Source of the DNA: Fibrobacteraceae bacterium
Lineage (GTDB): Bacteria; Fibrobacterota; Fibrobacteria; Fibrobacterales; Fibrobacteraceae
DNA: 64,000 nucleotides
Assembly: GCA_017631885.1 (NCBI GenBank)
Contig: JAGBSH010000004.1
Span: 1 to 64,000 of the forward strand
Direction of reading: 5' to 3'
Below are positions 16,915 through 24,876 of this stretch, in pieces. Below the pieces are notes generated by a model, which had not been told where the DNA came from, did no database searches, and saw only the letters and a program-made list of their open reading frames with translations. The translations under genes were made by a program, and so were the position numbers. How positions within the stretch are numbered: the stretch's first letter is position 1; each line of letters begins with the position of its first letter.

Positions 16915-17275
16915 TAAACTTGTCATCGCGAATGTAGTGTGAATTGTCATGGCGAGGAGTCTTTTAAGACGACGCGGTCATCTTGCTTTTGTCATTACGA
17001 GCGTAGCGAAGTAATCCAAAAACAAGTGCTGTTTGCAAAGAGATTGCTTCCACCACGCCACAAGTGTGGCTCGTGGCAGGCTTACATTTAGGCTTCGCAA
17101 AAAAATCTTTTCGTTCCATCGCGAGTGACAAGAACCGCGTGGGAGTAAATTGCCGCGCCGTGTATTCTACACGTCTCGCGAGTGACAAGAACCGCAGAAT
17201 AAAAAACACTCCATCGCAAGTGACAAGTCGCTGGCAAGTTTTTTCGCAAGTGACAAGGGACTTGTTTACAATCTA
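16915..17275. repeat. dispersed repeat cluster 2
   Basis: Contains GTCATGGCGAGGAGTCTTTT, TCATTACGAGCGTAGCGAAG and the roughly 85-nt block CACCACGCCACAAGTGTGGC to GAGTGACAAGAACCGCG (17050-17140). That block is repeated almost exactly at 24200-24288 and 52647-52733. Several reading frames cross it on both strands, but they are translations of the repeat. It fills the gap between hemE and the GtrA gene. Confidence 0.85.
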
Positions 17276-17334
17276 GCATAGCCGAGCGAAAAAAGTTTCT
17301 ATAATAATTCCATAAAAATTTTATATTTAAAAAT

Positions 17335-17781
17335 ATGTTTCATAAACTCGCCACACGCTTTAGAAATTACTTACCAAGACAATCTCTTGTAGGACAATTT
17401 GTGCGTTATTTTTTTACTGGTGGGTTAGCATTTGTTGTAGATTTTGCTTTATTCGCTCTTTGTCTTTATGTATTCCACTGGCATTATCTTTTAGCAAATT
17501 TTGTCGGTTTAATTGTTGGACTTGCTCTCAATTATGCCGTCAGCATTTCTTGGGTTTTTTCTACTTGTGAACGATCTTTAAAAAATAAACAATGCCTTGA
17601 ATTTTCTGTTTTTGCTCTTGTTGGAATTCTTGGCATCGGATTCAATCAATTGATTATGTTTGTTCTTGTTGGAAAACTTGACATTCAAGAAATGATTTCA
17701 AAAATTATTGCCGCAAGTATTGTTCTTGCATGGAATTTTCTTGCTCGTAAATTAATTCTTTTCCGCGATAAAAAGGCCTAA
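17335..17781 (+). CDS. GtrA-family membrane protein
   Basis: A 148-residue protein with four hydrophobic helices and the GtrA pattern: [33 protein letters not shown], then a long segment and a final [11 protein letters not shown]. GtrA proteins are thought to move or flip polyprenyl-linked sugars across the inner membrane. It is the first gene of a three-gene run with an FAD enzyme and a GT39-like protein, 2 nt upstream of the former. That context favours a role in decorating a surface glycan. It begins right after repeat cluster 2, and the promoter is not obvious. Confidence 0.85.
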   Translation: MFHKLATRFRNYLPRQSLVGQFVRYFFTGGLAFVVDFALFALCLYVFHWHYLLANFVGLIVGLALNYAVSISWVFSTCERSLKNKQCLEFSVFALVGILGIGFNQLIMFVLVGKLDIQEMISKIIAASIVLAWNFLARKLILFRDKKA

Positions 17782-17783
17782 CT

Positions 17784-19382
17784 ATGATTCAAACCAATAG
17801 TGAAAATAAAATCGCAATTATTGCAGGAGCTGGGCCAGCAGGCTTAACGGCAGCTCTTGAACTTTTACGAACAACAAATATCAAGCCTATTATTTTTGAA
17901 GCAGAAAATGTGATTGGCGGAATTTCAAGAACCGCAAAATACAATGGCAATCGTATGGATATTGGCGGGCATCGTTTCTTTAGTAAAAGCGATGTCGTTA
18001 TGGATTGGTGGCAAGAAATTCTCCCCTTGCAAGGCAAAGCAAGTAAAGATGATTTAGCTATCGGAAGACAAGTTCCACTTGCTCCTCTTGGTCCTGACCC
18101 AGAAACATCTGACCTTGTTATGCTTTGCCGTTCAAGACTCAGTCGTATTCTTTTTTTAAGAAAACTATTTGATTACCCTATCACTTTAAATGCTGAAACT
18201 ATTAAAAATCTTGGCTTTACACGAATGTTAAAAATTGGTTTAAGCTATTTAAAAGTCAAGATACTTCCTAAAAGAAAAGAAAACAGCCTTGAAGATTTTA
18301 TGATAAATCGTTTCGGCGTTGAACTTTATAAAACTTTTTTCAAAGAATACACAGAAAAACTTTGGGGTGTTCCTTGTAACAAAATAAGCCCTGAATGGGG
18401 CGGCCAACGCATTAAAGGTTTGTCTATTACAAAAACTGTTTTACACGCTTTAAAACAAATCTTTAAGAAAAATAATTCTTCTAAAAACATTCGGCAAAAA
18501 GATACAGAAACAAGTCTTATCGGACAATTCCTTTACCCGAAATTAGGGCCAGGCCAACTCTGGGAAACTGTTGCCGATAAAATTAAAGAACTTGGTGGCG
18601 AAATACATTTAAATGCCAAAGTCACACAAGTCAAAACAGAAAACGGAAAAATCAAAGAAATCGTTGTTGATAAAGGAACTTATACCGAAACCATTCCTTG
18701 CGATTATTTCCTTTCTACAATGCCTGTAAAAGAACTTGTAGAAGCAATGGAAAATGTCCCTCAAGAAATCACAAGAATTGCAAAAGGCTTAGTTTATCGC
18801 GATTTTATTACTGTAGGCCTTTTACTTGACAAACTTGAAATTAAAAATCCTGCAAAAAATGGCTCGCCAGAAAGTAAATTAAAATTTGTTGCTGATAATT
18901 GGATTTATGTACAAGAAAGTGATGTTAAACTTGGTCGCATTCAAATCTTTAATAACTGGAGTCCTTATTTAGTACAAGATTCTGAAAAAGTCTGGATTGG
19001 CTTAGAATACTTTGTAACAGAAGGTGATTCTATGTGGCAAATGCCAGACAATGAATTCATTCAATTTGCAATTGATGAACTTGATAAAATTCATGTTGCC
19101 AAAAAAGAATCCGTAAAAGATTCTGTTGTATTCCATATCAAAAAAGCTTATCCGGCTTATTTTGGAACTTATAATGAATTCAACAAAATCAGAAAATATT
19201 TAGACCCTATTGAAAATTTATTCCTTATGGGTAGAAACGGCATGCATAAATACAATAATATGGACCATAGCATGCTTTCTGCAATGGAAGTTGTAAAATG
19301 CATTCGTGAAAATATTGCTGACAAAAGCGCTATCTGGAATGTTAATTCCGAAGAAGATTATCACGAAGAAAAAAATAATTGA
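17784..19382 (+). CDS. FAD-dependent oxidoreductase, UDP-galactopyranose mutase / amine-oxidase type
   Basis: A 532-residue flavoprotein. The N-terminal Rossmann motif [17 protein letters not shown] is followed by the family's second motif [13 protein letters not shown] and [10 protein letters not shown]. The last region [18 protein letters not shown] resembles the FAD-closing end of these enzymes. The middle has [20 protein letters not shown]. It lies between GtrA and a GT39-like membrane protein, so it probably acts on a nucleotide- or lipid-linked sugar, but I cannot name the substrate. The downstream gene begins 11 nt after the stop. Confidence 0.78.
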   Translation: MIQTNSENKIAIIAGAGPAGLTAALELLRTTNIKPIIFEAENVIGGISRTAKYNGNRMDIGGHRFFSKSDVVMDWWQEILPLQGKASKDDLAIGRQVPLAPLGPDPETSDLVMLCRSRLSRILFLRKLFDYPITLNAETIKNLGFTRMLKIGLSYLKVKILPKRKENSLEDFMINRFGVELYKTFFKEYTEKLWGVPCNKISPEWGGQRIKGLSITKTVLHALKQIFKKNNSSKNIRQKDTETSLIGQFLYPKLGPGQLWETVADKIKELGGEIHLNAKVTQVKTENGKIKEIVVDKGTYTETIPCDYFLSTMPVKELVEAMENVPQEITRIAKGLVYRDFITVGLLLDKLEIKNPAKNGSPESKLKFVADNWIYVQESDVKLGRIQIFNNWSPYLVQDSEKVWIGLEYFVTEGDSMWQMPDNEFIQFAIDELDKIHVAKKESVKDSVVFHIKKAYPAYFGTYNEFNKIRKYLDPIENLFLMGRNGMHKYNNMDHSMLSAMEVVKCIRENIADKSAIWNVNSEEDYHEEKNN

Positions 19383-19393
19383 TTAAGGTATAT

Positions 19394-21145
19394 ATGCGGC
19401 GTTTAAAAAAAATATTCTTCTTACCTGAATTTTATTGCATTTTACTACTTGCATTGTGCTTAATCTTTTTACACTTAGGCCAAGTTAAAATTGAAAACGC
19501 CATATATTCAAGAGCTTCTGAGACAGAAAGCATTTCTTTTCCTTTTGCAAAAAACATGCGTTCTCAAGAGCATTTTGAAATTTCCTTTCACGTTATCAAT
19601 AAATTCAATCAACCTTATGAATTAAAAGTAATTCCCGATGATTGTGCTGAATCTGTTATCATCAATGGAAACTTTATAAACCTTAAAAATTTCCCTGAAA
19701 ATTGCAATTACACGCAAGGATTTACTTTACCTGATTCTTTAATTTCTCCTTACCTTGTAGGGCAAAAAATCCACTACTCTTTCAATATGAAAAATAAAGG
19801 AGGTCCAGCTGGAATTTATGTCGAGCCAAAATCTAAATCTATTTTATTTTCTATTATCAACATTTCAACCATTTTATTGATTGCATTACTTTCTTTAATG
19901 GTTGCCAAAAGATTGGGCATGCCTAAAAAACTTTACTTATTACTTTTGTTTGGTATTATTATTCGCATTAGTTTTTTCTTGTCGACTCCATACAGCCAAT
20001 ACACACATGATGTTGACGGACATATCGGCTATGTTCAATACGTAGCCAATAATTTTAGTATCCCAGAAACAGATGATTGTTGGACTTGTTATCACCCACC
20101 TGTTTACTATGTCTCTGCCGTAGTCCCATATTTTTTAGGAACCTGGATTCACTATAACGAAATAAGAATGCTTCAAATTTACAGCCTTCTATTTTCACTC
20201 CTGATTCTTTTCTTTGGAATCTTATTTTTCAAAACTTTCCTTGAATCTAAAGCATTATTTTGTGCATCTTGGTTACTAGCTCTTTGGCCATTATTTATTC
20301 TTGTATCCCCAAGAATCGGGAACGATCAATTGTTCTACTTGTTCCACACTCTTTGCCTTTTCGGTGGAGCAAAATATTTATTCAGTGGCAAGGGAAAATT
20401 TTTAATTCTTGCGACTATTTCTACCATCTTCGCTTTATGGACAAAATCAACTGCTGTCGTCACCATAGGAACCTTATTCTTATTCATGATATGTGGCTTT
20501 TTTAAAAATGCCGAAACATTCAAGCCCAATCGCTCTGAACTCCTATCTTGGATACTTTTGATTTTGGCTCTCGTTTTATTTGGCTTACAAAAAATACTTG
20601 CCGAATCTTCTTTAGTTGGCAATGCAAGCGGTTTACATTCTGGCTTGAAAGTAGGTAATGAAGCCATCAATTATTTATTCTTTGACATTCGTTCTTTTAT
20701 TCTTGAACCATTTACCAGCGCTTGGAAAGATGGACTTGGCAGAGAATATTTTTGGAACTATTCTTTAAAAACATCTTTATTTGGAGAATTCACACTTACG
20801 ACAACCTCATTTGGAAAAACGCTTGCCACAATAACAAGCGTTTCATTCCTTGGACTTTGCCTATACGCTTTCCGCGGTTTTTGGAAAACAAAATGCCAAA
20901 CAATTCATTGGATTCTCATTTTACAAGGAATTGCCTTTTTTGCCGCTTCAATGTTCTTAAGAATCAAACACCCTTATTCTTGCAGCAACGATTTCCGCTA
21001 CATATTACCAGTTTTATTTAGCTTTTTCGCATTTATCGCAATCGGTGTAAATCTTGAGCAAGCTTCTTTAAAATGGAAAATATTAGGTTATGCTTTGATA
21101 ACCATTTTCACACTTTCGTCAACAATATTATTGCTTTCGATTTAA
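19394..21145 (+). CDS. GT39-like polytopic membrane glycosyltransferase
   Basis: A protein of about 583 residues with an N-terminal helix, a soluble beta-rich insert (about 30-140), then ten or so membrane helices. The first large loop after the second helix has the acidic pair in THDVDGHIGYVQYVA, the usual GT-C catalytic position, followed by CYHPPVYY, as in the GT39/ArnT/PMT-like family that uses polyprenyl-phosphate sugars. The start is ATG 19394 because AAGG sits 5 nt before it; a TTG at 19379 is also in frame. It shares a probable operon with GtrA and the FAD enzyme, and its stop overlaps the convergent small lipoprotein gene by 4 nt. Confidence 0.75.
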   Translation: MRRLKKIFFLPEFYCILLLALCLIFLHLGQVKIENAIYSRASETESISFPFAKNMRSQEHFEISFHVINKFNQPYELKVIPDDCAESVIINGNFINLKNFPENCNYTQGFTLPDSLISPYLVGQKIHYSFNMKNKGGPAGIYVEPKSKSILFSIINISTILLIALLSLMVAKRLGMPKKLYLLLLFGIIIRISFFLSTPYSQYTHDVDGHIGYVQYVANNFSIPETDDCWTCYHPPVYYVSAVVPYFLGTWIHYNEIRMLQIYSLLFSLLILFFGILFFKTFLESKALFCASWLLALWPLFILVSPRIGNDQLFYLFHTLCLFGGAKYLFSGKGKFLILATISTIFALWTKSTAVVTIGTLFLFMICGFFKNAETFKPNRSELLSWILLILALVLFGLQKILAESSLVGNASGLHSGLKVGNEAINYLFFDIRSFILEPFTSAWKDGLGREYFWNYSLKTSLFGEFTLTTTSFGKTLATITSVSFLGLCLYAFRGFWKTKCQTIHWILILQGIAFFAASMFLRIKHPYSCSNDFRYILPVLFSFFAFIAIGVNLEQASLKWKILGYALITIFTLSSTILLLSI

Positions 21146-21324
21146 ATTTCTTCAATATCAGGTTCAGGTTCTTCCGTTGGAGCGCAACCAGGAGCATTTG
21201 GATCTTCAGTGCAAATATCTGTTGTATCTTCTGCATTGCTAGAATTTGAACTTGAATCAGAGCACCCAAAAGCAAAAAGTGCCAAAAATAGAGACACAAC
21301 TAAAGTCAACCATTTCTTATTCAT
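21142..21324 (-). CDS. small Ser/Asp-rich lipoprotein
   Basis: A 60-residue lipoprotein with signal MNKKWLTLVVSLFLALFAFGC (Cys21), followed by SDSSSNSSNAEDTTD and an acidic end with two more Cys (ICTEDPNAPGC) and EEPEPDIEEI. Nearly the whole mature part is low-complexity acidic tether, with no folded domain visible. GGGAGAATCTT precedes ATG. It shares the Cys-Ser-Asp-Ser-run start with the cellulases. It may be a surface peptide or the remnant of a longer lipoprotein. Confidence 0.75.
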   Translation of the reverse strand: MNKKWLTLVVSLFLALFAFGCSDSSSNSSNAEDTTDICTEDPNAPGCAPTEEPEPDIEEI

Positions 21325-21405
21325 AAGATTCTCCCGTTGTTAAAAGAACTCTAGCATTTAAAATAGTAAAAGCTTTTAATTAACTAATGCAAAAATCATT
21401 TTTTA

Positions 21406-21437
21406 TATAAAAAACAACCGCCTAAAAAGGCGGTTGT
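21406..21437 (-). terminator. terminator of tRNA-Cys
   Basis: ACAACCGCCT and AGGCGGTTGT arms (21414-21437) around AAAA. On the minus strand a T run follows, directly after the tRNA gene. Confidence 0.85.
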
Positions 21438-21440
21438 AAA

Positions 21441-21512
21441 GGTAACGCTCGGACTCGAACCGAGGAATAGGGCTTTTGCAGAGCCGTCCCTTACCAACTT
21501 GGGTACGTCACC
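21441..21512 (-). tRNA. tRNA-Cys(GCA)
   Basis: A 72-nt cloverleaf on the minus strand. The acceptor GGTGACG pairs with CGTTACC, the D-arm has ACCC/GGGA with AAGTTGGTAA, and the T-arm CTCGG/CCGAG holds TTCGAGT. The anticodon loop CTGCAAA gives GCA (21477-21479 on the plus strand as TGC). The first anticodon-stem pair is a C-C mismatch. CCA is not encoded. Confidence 0.93.
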
Positions 21513-21557
21513 AGCATTCCCAATTATACTAAAATTTTTTACTTTTCCAAGACTATT

Positions 21558-22070
21558 ATGCTGAAAGATTCTTTGAAAATGCGTTTTTTCCATTTTTTAG
21601 CCATTTTTTGGTTAAAAAGCCTTCGCATTCATGGTGATAAACTTGAAAATTACCAACCAGGAATTTTAGGTATCTGGCACGAAGATTTAGCCGCAACAAC
21701 CGCCGCATTTGCTCATAAAAACATTCACGCCATGATATCTTCGAGTAAAGATGGTGATATATTCACAAATCTTGCAGAATCTCTCGGTTATAAAATCGTC
21801 CGCGGTTCAGATTCTTTACATGCAGAATCCATACGTCATCTTGTAAAACCGCTCAAAAACAATTCTTTTGTAGCAATGGCTCTTGATGGCCCCAAAGGCC
21901 CAGCTCGCCAAAAAAAGCCTGGAACTGCCTGGCTCTCACAAAAAACGAATCGACCTTTATACGAAGTCAAAGTAACTTATGGCTTGCACTTTCAATTACA
22001 CTCTTGGGACAAATCAAAAATCCCGTTTCCTTTTTCAAAAGTCACCATAAAAATACAACAAAGCTCTTGA
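21558..22070 (+). CDS. DUF374 acyltransferase-like protein
   Basis: A 170-residue protein of the DUF374 family, related to lysophospholipid acyltransferases and found near lipid A/Kdo genes in other bacteria. Visible family features are GIWHEDLAATT (position of the acyltransferase His), ISSSKDGDIFTNLAESLGYKIVRGSDS and MALDGPKGPARQKKPG. It is shorter than the usual 200-230 residues, ending soon after the third motif. ATG 21558 leaves a short amphipathic start. It probably acts at the inner membrane on an envelope lipid, by inference. The gap 22071-22247 shows nothing I can assign. Confidence 0.78.
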   Translation: MLKDSLKMRFFHFLAIFWLKSLRIHGDKLENYQPGILGIWHEDLAATTAAFAHKNIHAMISSSKDGDIFTNLAESLGYKIVRGSDSLHAESIRHLVKPLKNNSFVAMALDGPKGPARQKKPGTAWLSQKTNRPLYEVKVTYGLHFQLHSWDKSKIPFPFSKVTIKIQQSS

Positions 22071-22247
22071 TACAATTCTTTTCAGAATCAAGGGAAAAAT
22101 CTTCTTCGCTTTTTAAAAATCTTTTATCTATATTTCTGCTGGGTTTTGAAAGAAATTCTTAGCGCCTAGCTGTGCCTAGTTGTGTAATCACACTTGCCAC
22201 AACTCTCGCTATTAGATTAAAAGTAACGTTTAATTCAAGAGGGCAAA

Positions 22248-22892
22248 ATGGACGTATTCGCAAAGTTTGTAGCGTTTGACTTAGAAACAACTGGTCTAGA
22301 CAAAGAAAAAGACCAGATTATTGAAATTGGTGCAGTCAAATTCACACTCATCGAAGAAAACGCAACTATAAAGCCCAAAATACTTGGAAAATTCCAGACA
22401 TTTGTAAAGCCCGACCTTTTAATTCCAGCAGAAGCAACAGCTGTAAACCACATCACAAATGAAATGGTTCAAAACGCCCCAGACATAAACACTTGTCTCC
22501 GCAAATTCACAGGCTTCTGCGGCTTAGACACAATCCTTGTCGCTCACAACGCCGCATTCGATGCCGGATTTTTACAAAAAGCCTATACACAAAATCCGCA
22601 ACTTATTCCAGCAAACCCAATCATTGACAGTTTAAAAATAGTCCGCACCATAATGCCAGAGCTCCCCAACCATAAACTCGGTAACATCGCGGAAATGTTC
22701 AAAAAACGCAATCAAATTTCTATGGCAATCACACTAGGTGAAATGCACCGAGCCGTTTACGACTGCGAAATGCTCATGGAAGTTCTCGTTGCCACACTAC
22801 GCCGCCGCATCTCCAAAGAAGATTGGCTCATGCAAAACATCTTAAAAATCCTCCCCAAATACGGCGGAATCTCGCAATCTCTCCGCAAATAA
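22248..22892 (+). CDS. DnaQ-family 3'-5' exonuclease
   Basis: A 214-residue DEDDh exonuclease. Exo I is FVAFDLETTGL (Asp and Glu, residues 9-19), with QIIEIGAV after it; NHITNEMV follows. Exo II is LVAHNAAFDAGFL (Asp near 104), and Exo III is HRAVYDCEM, with the HxAxxD pattern. It matches Pol III epsilon subunits and related proofreading or RNA-processing enzymes. The tail after Exo III is short and basic with no recognisable polymerase-binding motif, so whether it is the true replicative epsilon or an orphan is open. AGAGGG precedes ATG. Confidence 0.85.
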   Translation: MDVFAKFVAFDLETTGLDKEKDQIIEIGAVKFTLIEENATIKPKILGKFQTFVKPDLLIPAEATAVNHITNEMVQNAPDINTCLRKFTGFCGLDTILVAHNAAFDAGFLQKAYTQNPQLIPANPIIDSLKIVRTIMPELPNHKLGNIAEMFKKRNQISMAITLGEMHRAVYDCEMLMEVLVATLRRRISKEDWLMQNILKILPKYGGISQSLRK

Positions 22893-22905
22893 AACCATTT
22901 ATTAC

Positions 22906-22990
22906 AAAGGGAGAAGTCTCTCCCTCGCTTCAACTGGCTTTGTGAACAAAGCCATTTTACGCTACCCTCTCGAGTACTCAAGCAAACACC
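22906..22990 (-). repeat. structured repeat element S, copy 1 (short form)
   Basis: Minus-strand copy of the element also seen at about 51945 and 61993. Read on the minus strand it has GAGAGGGTAGCG, a hairpin GGCTTTGT/ACAAAGCC with a 2-nt loop, CAGTTGAAGCGAGGGAGAGA and TTCTCCC. Copies 2 and 3 have a 48-50-nt insertion with an inner palindrome in that loop; here it is absent. Confidence 0.85.
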
Positions 22991-23135
22991 ATATGAATTG
23001 TCATGTAAATTTTCATCGCAAGCGTAGAGTGGCTTCGCATCGCAAACATAGGACGGTTTGTCATGGCGAGGAGTCTTTTAAGACGACGCGGCCATCTTGG
23101 TTGTTCTCATTACAAGCGTAACGAAGTAATCAAAA
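22991..23135. repeat. dispersed repeat cluster 3
   Basis: Degenerate units: GAATTGTCATG, TCATCGCAAGCGTAGAGTGG, GTCATGGCGAGGAGTCTTTT and TCATTACAAGCGTAACGAAG. They are the same as in clusters 2 and 4 but more diverged. There is no coding sequence here. Confidence 0.75.
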
Positions 23136-23193
23136 CAAACAAGCAAATCGGAACCGTTTTTCCTAATAGCAACCAACCTTAGGAGAAATAGAA

Positions 23194-23490
23194 ATGATTG
23201 ATATTGAATAAACCGAACAAGCAATGGGTTAAAAAGAAAGAACTCAAGACGAAAAGCGACTGATGCATTTGGGCGTTATAGAAATGCTAAAAGTATTGCA
23301 TCCGCAACTTGTAGTCGTTTACGGAGCAAAGCCAAAAATGTCTTTTGCAATTTGCCCTATGAACCAAAATTTTCTCGGTTTGATAATTGGAATAAAGAAC
23401 ATCACGCATCATTTGAGATAAGGAAAATCTTCTTATTATCAATGGTAATGATGCAAGAAAATGTATGAAAGTTTCGTCAGCCATACAGGC
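23194..23490 (+). pseudogene. decayed gene, DUF4417-like C-terminal remnant
   Basis: ATG 23194 has AGGAG upstream, but the frame is cut by TAA at 23209 and 23230. It then reads a protein-like stretch, QDEKRLMHLGVIEMLKVLH, then PQLVVVYGAKPKMSF. A hydrophobic strand ending in VVYG plus KPxxxF resembles the end of DUF4417 proteins, some of which are phage- or plasmid-borne. After 23340 the best continuation shifts frame (LPYEPKFSRFDNW). Two stops and a shift indicate a dead gene. The family link is a recollection of pattern and not a computed match. Confidence 0.4.
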
Positions 23491-23503
23491 TTTAAACTAA
23501 TCC

Positions 23504-24016
23504 TTAAATAAAATCTATCACACCTTTTCTTTCATGCAGTTTGCCTTCAGCTTTTGGGTAACCAAGAGCAGCAAGACCATAAACTATGTGATTTTCTGGC
23601 ACATTTAATTCAGAAAGAATCGGTCGGATTTTTTCGTTATCGCAAATTCCGCAAAGCTGGTTTATCCAAACAGAACCTATGCCTAATGAATGTGCTGCAA
23701 GGAAAATATTTTGTAATGCACACGCATTATCATCTCGCCCCCAAGCACTATCAGGCTTATTGGAAGGGATGATTAAAGCTTGTGGTTTATAAAAGTTGTA
23801 ACCTTCTCTACCAAGGACTTCAGCAATAGCATCTGCTAATTTTTGAATTTTTACTTTATCTGTTAAAACAGTAAAATGCCATGATTGCTGATTCATTCCA
23901 CTAGGCGCATAACTTGCAGCTTTTGCAATGATTTCTAAATCTTCTTTTTTTAACGGTTCTTCTGTAAAAGAACGAACACTACGTCTTGATAAAATAGTTT
24001 CTATAACTTGATTCAT
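23504..24016 (-). CDS. nitroreductase-family flavoprotein
   Basis: A 170-residue FMN-binding protein. The N-terminus ILSRRSVRSFTEEPL provides the usual Arg-Ser-Arg FMN phosphate contacts. APSGMNQQSWHFTVL is the second signature, and IVYGLAALGYPKAE ends the fold. It is short even for the family (170-200). Nitroreductases reduce nitro groups, quinones or flavins with NAD(P)H, and the substrate is not predictable. AGGAG before ATG decides the start. It stands alone between repeat clusters. A second, longer family member is at 27939. Confidence 0.88.
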   Translation of the reverse strand: MNQVIETILSRRSVRSFTEEPLKKEDLEIIAKAASYAPSGMNQQSWHFTVLTDKVKIQKLADAIAEVLGREGYNFYKPQALIIPSNKPDSAWGRDDNACALQNIFLAAHSLGIGSVWINQLCGICDNEKIRPILSELNVPENHIVYGLAALGYPKAEGKLHERKGVIDFI

Positions 24017-24079
24017 AATAACTCCTGTTTTTTTAGTAAAATATAATTACTCTTTTTCAAAAAAAAGAGTAATTAAAAA

Positions 24080-24445
24080 CAAGTTGTCATAGCAAGTGCA
24101 GTACGAATTGTCATGGCTAGTGCCTTGTGCCTCGTGGCCATCTGTTAGCAAGTTGTCATCGCGAACGTAGTGTGGCGATCTGTTGGCAATGAGATTGCTT
24201 CCACCACGCCACAAGTGTGGCTCGTGGCAGGCTTACATTTAGGCTTCGCAAAAAAATCTTTTCACTCCATCGCGAGTGACAAGAACCGCGAGCAAGTCAC
24301 GGGCAAGTCGCGTGCGATGAGATTGCCGCGCCGAGTATTCTGCACGGCTCGCAATGACAAGAGGCGTGCGGCAAGTTTTCTCGCAAGTAACAAGAATCGC
24401 GGGACAAAGAACTTGCGGCAAGTATAAAAGGCGAGTCATCATCAC
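24080..24445. repeat. dispersed repeat cluster 4
   Basis: Contains TTGTCATCGCGAACGTAGTG, the ~85-nt block with CCACAAGTGTGGCTCGTGGC shared with clusters 2 and 5, and several CGCGAGCAAGTCACGG variants. Inverted CCACACTTGTGG-type arms are visible. The reading frames across it match those across the other clusters and are not genes. Confidence 0.85.
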
Positions 24446-24451
24446 AAGTGT

Positions 24452-24631
24452 GTTAGGGATGGAAGCCCGTCAGGGTTCGGACTCGCTGGATTTTTTTTGG
24501 ACTTTTGGGGAGCGAGGCTGAACGGACGAGTGCCGCGCAAGGATTTGATTGCTAAAAATGTGGCGGCACGAGATAACGCAAGAGCCCGACCTACGCGTTT
24601 GAAGTTTATAACGAAAACCGTAGGAACACCC
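24452..24631 (+). ncRNA. structured GC-rich element T, copy A (putative RNA)
   Basis: A 180-nt non-coding stretch with nested hairpins: AAGCCC/GGGTT (24464-24477), CTCGCT/AGCGAG (24482-24487 with 24511-24516), GTGCCGC/GCGGCAC (24530-24536 with 24563-24569) and CCTACG/CGTAGG (24590-24595 with 24619-24624). Conserved single-stranded blocks TTAGGGAT, GCCCGACC and GGAACACCCC are shared in the same order with the minus-strand copy near 58163. The terminal hairpin is kept in both with different bases. No protein frame is plausible. Whether it is transcribed is unknown. Confidence 0.55.
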
Positions 24632-24684
24632 CAAAATTTAACGCATGGCTTTTTTAGAAAAAAGTTTTTTGTTATGTTTAGTGT

Positions 24685-24876
24685 GTGAAAAAATTAATCC
24701 ACAATCGCGATAAGTGTCTTGAATGTGCCGGCTGTGTCGGTATTTGTCCCAAAATGGCTCTCGATATGTATGGTCTGGATTTGCAGATAGATCATGAAAA
24801 ATGTTCTAAATGCGGCCTTTGCGTTAGAGCATGCCCTGCTAATGCTCTGAGTATTTCGGAGGACAATAATGCGTAA
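24685..24876 (+). CDS. 2[4Fe-4S] ferredoxin-type protein
   Basis: A 63-residue ferredoxin with two clusters: CLECAGCVGICP and CSKCGLCVRACP, both CxxCxxCxxxCP. The GTG start at 24685 gives the N-terminus MKKLIHNRDKC. Its end overlaps the next gene by 8 nt, indicating co-translation. It probably passes low-potential electrons to the flavoenzyme made from the downstream gene, as ferredoxin-like partners do for other geranylgeranyl-reductase-family proteins. No strong ribosome site is visible. Confidence 0.88.
   Translation: MKKLIHNRDKCLECAGCVGICPKMALDMYGLDLQIDHEKCSKCGLCVRACPANALSISEDNNA

Noticed and set aside
24170-24427. Reading frames on both strands through repeat clusters (also at 10301, 16964, 17064, 52552, 52659)
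   Set aside because: The same peptides appear at each cluster because the DNA is repeated; there are no ribosome sites or protein-like features.
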